Shown piece by piece: positions 45,041-51,629 of a stretch of 51,629 nt of DNA. The stretch covers positions 1 through 51,629 of the forward strand of contig JAFMKS010000010.1 of assembly GCA_017852835.1 (NCBI GenBank), given 5' to 3'. Each line of letters opens with the position of its first letter. Positions within the stretch are counted from its first letter, which is position 1. The DNA is from Paracoccaceae bacterium. Its GTDB lineage: Bacteria > Pseudomonadota > Alphaproteobacteria > Rhodobacterales > Rhodobacteraceae. Both the position numbers and the translations under genes were made by a program. Below the pieces are notes generated by a model, which was not told where the DNA came from, did not search any database, and saw nothing but the letters and a program-made list of their open reading frames with translations.

Positions 45041-46158
45041 TATTTTGCCTCCTTACGCAATTCGTTTAGGGGTAGGTAGGGAACCACGCCGCTGCCACCA
45101 TTTTCATCGATGATCACCTTGTCCACACGACCCAGAACCTCTTCCATGGTTTCTAGGTACATTCGTTTGCGTGTCACCTCGGGTGCCTTGCGGTATTCGT
45201 TCAAAATCGCACCAAAACGGCTGGCTTCACCTGTAGCGCCGTTTACAACCTGCGCACGATAGGCTTCTGCTGTTTCGAATGCTTGGGCCGCTTCACCGCG
45301 GGCTTGGGCTAAGACGCGGTTTGCATAGGCATCCGCCTGCTTTTCCAAACGGTCGCGCTCTTGTTCTGCGGCCTGAACTTCGCGGAACGCATCAATCACC
45401 TGTTCGGGTGGGTCAGCGCGGTCAAAGTTCACGCGTACAATATTGATACCACTTTCATAGCTGTCCAAGGTTGATTGGATCAATTCCTGCAAACGCACAG
45501 CGATCACACCACGATCACGGTTCAGGATCGGGGCCAATTCTGATTGTGCAATAATCTCACGCATGGCTGATTCAGATACCGCACGAATTGTTTGCTGTGG
45601 ATCACGTAAGTTGAACAAATACTGAGACGGATCATTGATGTTCCAAACAACTTCGAAATCAATATCGACGATGTTTTCATCCCCAGTCAGCATCAAACCA
45701 GCATCGCTACCGCGACCACCAATCCCGATGCTTTCGGTTTGTTCACGCGTTACTGGCAACACTTCATACGTAACCAAGGGCCAAGGCGCAAAGTTTAAGC
45801 CTGGGTTTCCAACAGAGTTGAATTCGCCCAAAAACAATTCAACAGATTTTTCTTCCGGCTTAACCGTATAAAAACTTGAAAACGCCCAAAGTCCGATCGC
45901 AAGCAACGCGCCAAGTCCTAGCATTCCGCGAATACTTTCTGGACCGCCGCCTCCTTGACCTCCCGATCCACCGTTTCCACCGCCCATTAGAACGCGAAAA
46001 CGCTCTTGGCCTGCGCGCAGCATTTCTTCGACTTCGGGGGGGACCTGTCCTGATTGACCAGAGGGGCGACGATTACCACGGTCATCGTCATTGTTCCCCG
46101 TTGGTCGGTTATTACCAGATCCATTGCCGCCCCATGGGCCGCCAGAGTTTCCAGCCAT
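45040..46158 (-). CDS. hflK: FtsH modulator HflK
   Basis: The partner of HflC. A Gly/Asn-rich, disordered cytoplasmic N-terminus (about residues 1-80) precedes a membrane helix (LGLGALLAIGLWAFSSFYTV) and a SPFH domain with VKPEEKSVELFLGEF and VNFDRADPPEQVIDAFREV. A coiled coil follows (AAEQERDRLEKQADAYANRV). 372 aa. AAGGGA precedes the ATG. It is first of a tight hflK-hflC-DUF2065 operon. The GGNGGSGGQGGGG stretch is normal for this protein. Confidence 0.95.
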   Translation of the reverse strand: MAGNSGGPWGGNGSGNNRPTGNNDDDRGNRRPSGQSGQVPPEVEEMLRAGQERFRVLMGGGNGGSGGQGGGGPESIRGMLGLGALLAIGLWAFSSFYTVKPEEKSVELFLGEFNSVGNPGLNFAPWPLVTYEVLPVTREQTESIGIGGRGSDAGLMLTGDENIVDIDFEVVWNINDPSQYLFNLRDPQQTIRAVSESAMREIIAQSELAPILNRDRGVIAVRLQELIQSTLDSYESGINIVRVNFDRADPPEQVIDAFREVQAAEQERDRLEKQADAYANRVLAQARGEAAQAFETAEAYRAQVVNGATGEASRFGAILNEYRKAPEVTRKRMYLETMEEVLGRVDKVIIDENGGSGVVPYLPLNELRKEAK

Positions 46159-46223
46159 TAAAATTTCCCTTTTTGCTTTGTTTTACACAAACTACCCTAA
46201 AACTGGGCAGGATGTAGAATTTT

Positions 46224-47579
46224 TCAAGAACTTCTCGTTGGATTTCGCATTGTTACCAATTCTTCGGCCATTGTGGGATGAACTGCAACCGTACGATCAA
46301 AATCCGCTTTAGTTGCACCCATTTTCACGGCAATACCCGCCAATTGAATCATTTCACCCGCGTGTGGCGCGACAATATGACATCCAAGAACCTTGTCCGT
46401 TTCTTGCGAGACGATCAATTTCATGAACACACGCTCTTCCACACCGCCAAATCCTTCGCGCATGGATTTAAAGGATGTGGTATAGACATGCACGTTTTCT
46501 TTGGCTTCTGCCTCGGCCTCGGATAAACCAATAGTGCCCATTTCAGGTTGCGTAAAAATCGCCGTTGGGATCAAATCGTGATCTGGGGATGTTGGCACGC
46601 CTTTGAACACAGTATCGACAAAAGCCATTCCTTCGCGAATGGCAACAGGGGTAAGGTTTGCACGATCTGTCACATCTCCGACCGCATAAACCGATGGCAC
46701 CTTGGTTTGTGAGTAGGCATCAACGATAATCTGCCCCTTGCGCCCCAATTCCAAGCCCAGCGCCTCAAGCCCCAGACCATCGGTATTTGGTGTGCGCCCT
46801 GCTGCAAACATCACCTGATCAACCTGATGAACCACGCCATTTGTATCCGTCACCGACAACCCCCGATCGGTTTTTGCAATACTGGCCACATTGGTATTTG
46901 TGCGGATATCAACACCATGGGCCCGCATGCCGTTTGCGACATGTTCAATAGCCTCGGCATCAAAACCGCGCAAAATTTGATCCCCACGATAAAATTGCAA
47001 AACCTCGGTTCCCAACGCGTTCATGATCCCAGCAAATTCCGACGCGATATATCCGCCGCCAACAATAATCATACGTTTTGGCAAAGCGTCCAAATGGAAC
47101 ATCTCATTTGAGGTGATCGCATGTTCAATTCCCTGAACCTGCGGAAGCACAGGGCGCCCCCCAACAGCGATCAAAATATGCTGTGCGCTAAACCTGCGCC
47201 CATCTGATAGTTCCACAGTATGTGGATCAATCAGGGTTGCGCGGGCATCATGGGTTTCCACCCCTGATCCCGACAACAGATTGCGATAGATACCCTCTAA
47301 TCGATCCAATTCAGCGTTCAGTCGCGTTTTGAAAGCATCCCATGAAAACCCATCATCCGTAACCGACCAGCCATAGGCGCGTGCCAAATCAAAGGCCTGT
47401 GGGAATTCGCTTGCATAGACCATCAATTTTTTTGGGACGCATCCGCGTATGACGCATGTCCCGCCGTAGCGGTCTTCCTCGGCCAATGCCACGCGCACAC
47501 CTTCGGCTGCGGCAACGCGGGCTGCGCGCACGCCACCGGAACCACCGCCGATTACAAATAAATCATAGTCAAATGCCAT
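46224..47579 (-). CDS. gor: Glutathione-disulfide reductase
   Basis: A flavoprotein that reduces oxidised glutathione with NADPH. The FAD motif VIGGGSGGVRAARVAA is followed by the redox-active disulfide GGTCVIRGCVPKKLMVYAS. The NADPH domain has IIVGGGYIASEFAG with downstream Arg in YRGDQILRGF, the FAD site is YAVGDVTDRANLTPVA, and the C-terminal catalytic His-Glu is in VAVHPTMAEELVTM. 451 aa. The ATG is one base after the rpiA stop, so gor and rpiA are co-transcribed; the pentose-phosphate route supplies the NADPH that Gor consumes. Confidence 0.95.
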   Translation of the reverse strand: MAFDYDLFVIGGGSGGVRAARVAAAEGVRVALAEEDRYGGTCVIRGCVPKKLMVYASEFPQAFDLARAYGWSVTDDGFSWDAFKTRLNAELDRLEGIYRNLLSGSGVETHDARATLIDPHTVELSDGRRFSAQHILIAVGGRPVLPQVQGIEHAITSNEMFHLDALPKRMIIVGGGYIASEFAGIMNALGTEVLQFYRGDQILRGFDAEAIEHVANGMRAHGVDIRTNTNVASIAKTDRGLSVTDTNGVVHQVDQVMFAAGRTPNTDGLGLEALGLELGRKGQIIVDAYSQTKVPSVYAVGDVTDRANLTPVAIREGMAFVDTVFKGVPTSPDHDLIPTAIFTQPEMGTIGLSEAEAEAKENVHVYTTSFKSMREGFGGVEERVFMKLIVSQETDKVLGCHIVAPHAGEMIQLAGIAVKMGATKADFDRTVAVHPTMAEELVTMRNPTRSS

Positions 47580-47580
47580 A

Positions 47581-48369
47581 TTAACTCTCGATAACAGAAA
47601 ATAGGTTTTCGTTCGTATCGCCCATCATTTGCCGAACTTCCACATCTGCACCCGATTTCAATTCCATGCGCACGCTTCCGTCTGCGTTGCCGACGACGAC
47701 GGCACTACAGATATCAATGAAAAGTCCGTTTTCAACCACACCCGGGATTTGATTAATTGCGCTTGCCAAGGCCTTTGCATCCGCAATCTGTCCCATGTGA
47801 AGATCAAGGATAAAGTTTCCCTCATCCGTCACGAATGGGGCGTCGCCCGCCATTCTGCATGTAATTTCAATTCCTTGATACCCTTGCGCCACCAAGAGGT
47901 TTGCGATCAATTTCTGTGTGGCGTCAGAACCGAATTGCAAAACCTCAATCGGAAGCGGGAATTTCCCCAAGGTTTCCACACGTTTTGAGGCATCTGCAAT
48001 CACGATCATTTGATCAGATGCCATGGCCACAACCTTTTCCTGCAAATGTGCGCCACCGCCCCCTTTGATCAAGGAAAAATCAGCGTCAAATTCATCTGCT
48101 CCATCAATGGTGATATCCAGCCAACCAGCCTCATCCAAGGTGACAACTTTGATCCCCTCTTCAATCGCCTGTTCCTTGGTGCGTGTTGATGTTGGCACCG
48201 CCACGATGTCTAATTCCCCATTGCGCACAGATTGGCCTAAATGTTTAACCAACCAGTAAGCCGTGCTGCCCGTCCCCAAACCAACTTTCATTCCGCTTTT
48301 CACAAATTCAGCGGCGCGCAATGCGCAGACATATTTTGCCTTATCTTGTGGGCTTAGGTCATCGTACAT
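47581..48369 (-). CDS. rpiA: Ribose-5-phosphate isomerase A
   Basis: Interconverts ribose-5-phosphate and ribulose-5-phosphate. Signature blocks: VGLGTGSTAYWLVKHLG for substrate phosphate, DITIDGADEFDADFSLIKGGGGAHLQEK region with the catalytic Asp, Asp, Glu and Lys, and VVENGLFIDI. 262 aa. AAAGGAG is ten bases before the ATG. It is first of the rpiA-gor operon and divergent from the GST gene. Confidence 0.96.
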   Translation of the reverse strand: MYDDLSPQDKAKYVCALRAAEFVKSGMKVGLGTGSTAYWLVKHLGQSVRNGELDIVAVPTSTRTKEQAIEEGIKVVTLDEAGWLDITIDGADEFDADFSLIKGGGGAHLQEKVVAMASDQMIVIADASKRVETLGKFPLPIEVLQFGSDATQKLIANLLVAQGYQGIEITCRMAGDAPFVTDEGNFILDLHMGQIADAKALASAINQIPGVVENGLFIDICSAVVVGNADGSVRMELKSGADVEVRQMMGDTNENLFSVIES

Positions 48370-48538
48370 GGCAGCATACTCCTTTTTCGACGCTTATAGG
48401 GGACAACCCCCCATTGCGCGAGAGGCAAATGCCAAGTTTTTCGCAAATCATTTAATCACGCATTATTCATGTCCAGAACGGGCTAAAATAGTCGTTTTTG
48501 AAAATACAAAGGTCCAGAAACAAACTATCAGTCGCACT

Positions 48539-49225
48539 ATGACATATCGCCTATTCTACGCCCCAGATAACGCATCTCTTATGGTTCGTATGACGCTTGA
48601 GGAATTGCAGCAGCCTTATGAAACGCAGCTGGTTGATCGTGCTGTGGGCGGTCAAAAACATCCTGACTATTTGCAACACAACCCAGTCGGGAAAATCCCC
48701 ACATTGTTAATTGACAATGAACCCGTGTTTGAAACCGCTGCGATTTTGTTGCACTTGGCAGAGCGCCACAATGCGATGGCACCCGCGCCTGCGGATCCCG
48801 CGCGCGCGCCATTTCTAAAGTGGTTATTTTTCGTGTCCAACACCCTGCACGCAGATTTTCGGTTGTTGGTTTATCCACACAAACACACAAGTGAAGCAGG
48901 GTATGCAGATTTACAACGCGGCGCAGAACAGCGCATGGCGCATGCCTTTTCAATCTTGGACGATGCGGCACGAGAATGGTCAGGCCGCGAGGATGCCCCC
49001 ACGATTATAGATTATTATCTGGTCACGATTATGCGATGGTGCGCACTGTACCCCAGTAAGGACCAAACATGGTTTAATATCGCCGCCTACCCCACACTAA
49101 ATGCGCTGGCAAAATCAATCGAAACACGGCCTGCAGTTCATGCGGCGATCCAAGCAGAGGGGTTGAATGAAACCCCGTTTTCCCTACCTGATTACGCAGA
49201 CCCACCAGAAGGCACGGCAATCTAA
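48539..49225 (+). CDS. Glutathione S-transferase family protein
   Basis: The N-terminal thioredoxin-like domain (about residues 1-80) has the YAPDNASLMVRMTLEE helix start, the cis-Pro motif NPVGKIPTL and the Glu-Thr glutathione loop FETAAILLHLAERH. The C-terminal helical domain follows (about 90-210). The active residue is likely the Ser or Asn of PDNAS; the substrate is unknown. The ATG at 48539 starts exactly at the domain. A longer frame from 48263 overlaps rpiA and lacks support. The stop overlaps the sdaA start (TAATG), so the two are translationally coupled. Confidence 0.88.
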   Translation: MTYRLFYAPDNASLMVRMTLEELQQPYETQLVDRAVGGQKHPDYLQHNPVGKIPTLLIDNEPVFETAAILLHLAERHNAMAPAPADPARAPFLKWLFFVSNTLHADFRLLVYPHKHTSEAGYADLQRGAEQRMAHAFSILDDAAREWSGREDAPTIIDYYLVTIMRWCALYPSKDQTWFNIAAYPTLNALAKSIETRPAVHAAIQAEGLNETPFSLPDYADPPEGTAI

Positions 49226-50598
49226 TGTTTCTATCCGTCTTTGATATGTTCAAAATTGGGATTGGCCCATCTTCGTCACACACTATGGGGCCGATGGTGG
49301 CTGCGAACCGCTTTTTAGAGGAAATGCGCACCTCTCCTTTTGAATTTGGCGGTTTGAAAGGATCGCTTCATGGATCACTGGCCTTTACAGGTGTGGGGCA
49401 TGCAACAGATCGCGCCACGATCCTAGGACTGGCTGGGTTTCAAGCGGACACATACGATGTTGAAAAGGCAGGCGCCGCATTAGCAGCGATTAACGAAACG
49501 GGCACAATTACGCCCCCAGGCCTGCCGACGCTAAAATTCTATCCAAAGGATGATTTGATATTTGATTATGGTCCAGCACTTGCGGGGCATGCAAATGGTA
49601 TGATCCTGATGGCTACAGATGCCCAAGGCGACGTTATATTGCAGCGCACCTATTATTCCATCGGCGGCGGGTTTGTATTAACAGCAGAAGAATTGGCAGA
49701 AGGCAAAGCCACCGAAGAAGGGGCACCTGTTCCCTATCCTTTCAAATCAGCCGCTGAAATGTTGGACATGGCCACACGTTCGGGCAAAACGATCGCCGAA
49801 ATGAAACGCGCGAATGAACACACACGGAAATCACATGCCGATTTTGATCGTGATGTGCAGCGCGTCTGGCGTGTGATGGACGATTGCATTGAACGCGGTT
49901 TGCACAATGACGGGATTTTACCCGGCGGCCTAAACGTGAAACGCCGCGCCAAAGGCATCTATGATGCGCTAAAGGCGGAACGTGGCATGAACCTGACTGC
50001 ACCGCATACGATCAATGATTGGATGAGCGTTTACGCCATGGCCGTAAACGAGGAAAACGCCGCAGGCGGCCAAGTCGTAACCGCACCAACCAACGGGGCC
50101 GCAGGGGTCGTGCCCGCAGTCATCAAATATTACCTAGACCATGTACCCGGCGCGAGCCAAAGCCGAATTACCGATTTCCTGCTAACCGCAGCGGCAATCG
50201 GCGGATTAGTCAAATTCAATGCCTCTATCAGTGGTGCAGAAGCAGGGTGTCAGGCAGAGGTCGGTAGCGCCAGCGCAATGGCCGCTGCGGGCCTATGTGC
50301 GGTCATGGGTGGCACACCAGAACAAGTCGAAAATGCAGCGGAGATTGCATTGGAACATCATCTGGGCATGACCTGTGATCCCGTGCGTGGATTGGTGCAA
50401 GTTCCCTGCATCGAACGCAACGGTTTGGGCGCGATCAAGGCTGTTTCGGCGGCCTCGCTGGCGCTGCGCGGGGATGGTACGCATTTGGTGCCGTTGGATG
50501 CCTGCATCGAAACAATGCGCCAAACAGGTTCCGATATGAGCGAAAAGTACAAGGAAACGTCGCTTGGGGGACTTGCCGTGAACGTGCCCAATTGCTGA
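49225..50598 (+). CDS. sdaA: L-serine ammonia-lyase (single-chain, Fe-S type)
   Basis: Converts L-serine to pyruvate and ammonia. The beta domain carries [19 protein letters not shown] at the start. The alpha domain has the 4Fe-4S Cys in [38 protein letters not shown] and the C-terminal VPNC, plus [13 protein letters not shown]. 457 aa, the fused single-chain form. Its start overlaps the GST stop. The enzyme is oxygen-sensitive in other bacteria, so co-expression with a GST-like protein is suggestive but unproven. Confidence 0.96.
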   Translation: MFLSVFDMFKIGIGPSSSHTMGPMVAANRFLEEMRTSPFEFGGLKGSLHGSLAFTGVGHATDRATILGLAGFQADTYDVEKAGAALAAINETGTITPPGLPTLKFYPKDDLIFDYGPALAGHANGMILMATDAQGDVILQRTYYSIGGGFVLTAEELAEGKATEEGAPVPYPFKSAAEMLDMATRSGKTIAEMKRANEHTRKSHADFDRDVQRVWRVMDDCIERGLHNDGILPGGLNVKRRAKGIYDALKAERGMNLTAPHTINDWMSVYAMAVNEENAAGGQVVTAPTNGAAGVVPAVIKYYLDHVPGASQSRITDFLLTAAAIGGLVKFNASISGAEAGCQAEVGSASAMAAAGLCAVMGGTPEQVENAAEIALEHHLGMTCDPVRGLVQVPCIERNGLGAIKAVSAASLALRGDGTHLVPLDACIETMRQTGSDMSEKYKETSLGGLAVNVPNC

Positions 50599-50632
50599 TA
50601 CTGCCCGCATAACACGTTGCGAAAGACACGAC

Positions 50633-51547
50633 ATGACCACCCAAATTTCCAACGCACAAGAAAATCCCAGTTTGGGCGTCACGTTGATGATTGGGTTTTG
50701 CATTTGCGCACCCCTTTTGGACGTCTGCGCGAAATTGGCAAGTGAAACCATTCCTGTTGGTCAGGTGACGACGGCACGCTTTTTCTTTCAGGCGATCATC
50801 ATGCTTCCGGTCATGTGGGCAATGGGATTTTCGTTTGGCTTCCCACTGCGTTTGCTGCGCAACTTGGCCTTCCGCGCGCTGATGTTGATCCTGTCCACAT
50901 ACTGTTTTGTGGCCGCAATCGCAGTTATGCCCATTGCAGACGCCCTTGCCATCGCCTTTGTCGAACCCTTCATCCTGCTTGTTGTTGGAAAATACGTGTT
51001 TTCTGAATCGGTGGGATATCGTCGATTGATCGCTTGCACCGTCGGTTTCATCGGAATTTTATTGGTGATCCAACCAAGTTTCGCAGCCTTTGGTTGGGTG
51101 GCACTGTTCCCGCTTGGGACTGCAGTGTTTTTTGCGTTTTACATGTTTGTGACACGCACCTTATCGCGCGACATGCATGCCGTACAAATGCAGTTTCATT
51201 CCAGCTGGATTGGGACACTGATGTGCGCACCCATCCTGATTTGGGCCAACGGTAGTGGCATCGTGCCGTTGGATCCCGTTTGGCCAGAGAGGGTATTTTG
51301 GTTCTATCTGATCGGTGTGGGGGCTGGCGCATCCCTGTCACATCTCTTGATGAGCCTTGCCTTGACCTATGCGCCCAGCTCAACACTTGCCCCCCTGCAT
51401 TATCTGGAAATTGTCAGCGCTGTTATTATGGGATTTTTGGTCTTTGGCGACATTCCAAATCAATTGGCGTTCACGGGTATGATCATCGTGATCACCAGTG
51501 GCCTATACATCGTGTACCGCGAACGTCAAATTGGCGCGTCCCAATAG
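50633..51547 (+). CDS. EamA/DMT-family transporter
   Basis: Ten predicted membrane helices in two EamA repeats. The first contains YCFVAAIAVMPIADALAIAF and the characteristic TARFFFQAIIMLP, the second APSSTLAPLHYLEIVSAVIMG with the conserved Pro and Glu. It resembles the RarD/RhaT-type subgroup. The substrate is unknown. It follows sdaA by 34 bases in the same direction, so co-transcription is likely. The Shine-Dalgarno match before the ATG is poor. Confidence 0.86.
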   Translation: MTTQISNAQENPSLGVTLMIGFCICAPLLDVCAKLASETIPVGQVTTARFFFQAIIMLPVMWAMGFSFGFPLRLLRNLAFRALMLILSTYCFVAAIAVMPIADALAIAFVEPFILLVVGKYVFSESVGYRRLIACTVGFIGILLVIQPSFAAFGWVALFPLGTAVFFAFYMFVTRTLSRDMHAVQMQFHSSWIGTLMCAPILIWANGSGIVPLDPVWPERVFWFYLIGVGAGASLSHLLMSLALTYAPSSTLAPLHYLEIVSAVIMGFLVFGDIPNQLAFTGMIIVITSGLYIVYRERQIGASQ

Positions 51548-51629
51548 GGCGCCGCCTGCATTGCATCAATAGCAATATCCAAGCAGGTTTTGGATAAAAC
51601 GACCAACATGCACGGCGCACTAGGCAGCA
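51526..51629 (-). CDS. Possible C-terminal end of a gene running off the window
   Basis: On the minus strand a frame is open from the window edge to a TGA at 51526-51528, encoding about 33 residues with LVVLSKTCLDIAIDAMQ and ending in a PYWDAPI tail. It overlaps the converging transporter gene by 22 bases. The amino-acid composition looks like a real protein tail, but this short piece is not recognisable and could be chance. Confidence 0.35.
   Translation of the reverse strand, partial: LPSAPCMLVVLSKTCLDIAIDAMQAAPYWDAPI

Overview
The window looks like chromosome of a marine member of the Rhodobacteraceae (Roseobacter-type Alphaproteobacteria). The reasons are the gene content and order: a divergent yqeY/carA pair, glyQ and glyS separated by a small membrane protein (DUF6446-like), folB with a long extra C-terminal half, tandem Lrp/AsnC genes divergent from ilvC, hflK-hflC-DUF2065-degP, and a SAM-II riboswitch in front of metZ. 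Species assignment is inference; no rRNA is present.

Layout. (1) Positions 1-4085 are visibly more AT-rich than the rest and hold accessory genes: a small hypothetical, a cytochrome b561, a coiled-coil hypothetical, and a run of three exported proteins, one of them a 39-residue lipoprotein. About 1 kb of apparently decayed sequence follows, ending exactly at the 3' end of a tRNA-Leu(GAG) gene, which suggests a genomic-island edge. (2) 4.3-17.2 kb is housekeeping: lipB, ctaD, an Ldh2-type dehydrogenase, a DUF2244 protein, yqeY, carA, a GntR regulator, a HAD nucleotidase, a ubiquinone-type hydroxylase, a class V aminotransferase, two Lrp regulators, ilvC and an EamA transporter. (3) 17.3-27.5 kb is a long minus-strand run: glmM, folP, folB, a SleB-type wall hydrolase, a PPDK-like protein, glyS, a DUF6446-like protein and glyQ. 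(4) 27.7-38.5 kb has a periplasmic protein with a protease fold but no catalytic triad, trkH, folE2, metZ with promoter, SAM-II aptamer and terminator, yciB, another EamA transporter, ftsY and an unaccompanied NuoE-NuoF fusion of the formate-dehydrogenase type. (5) 38.5-51.6 kb has xseA, purD, a 2Fe-2S ferredoxin, a frameshifted lipoprotein, the envelope proteolysis set degP/DUF2065/hflC/hflK, gor-rpiA, a GST-sdaA pair, a third EamA transporter and the edge of an unknown gene.

How the genes work together. folB, folP and folE2 cover parts of folate synthesis; glyQ and glyS form one enzyme; HflK and HflC modulate FtsH and sit with the DegP protease; gor and rpiA link glutathione reduction to sugar-phosphate metabolism; metZ is controlled by its product pathway through the riboswitch; ilvC is probably controlled by the adjacent Lrp pair.

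I did not find a multi-gene system that is clearly new. The best leads are single proteins that keep a fold but have lost or changed active-site residues (the PPDK-like protein and the protease-like protein), the A-run frameshift in a lipoprotein gene, the orphan NuoE-NuoF fusion, and the small exported-protein cluster beside the tRNA.
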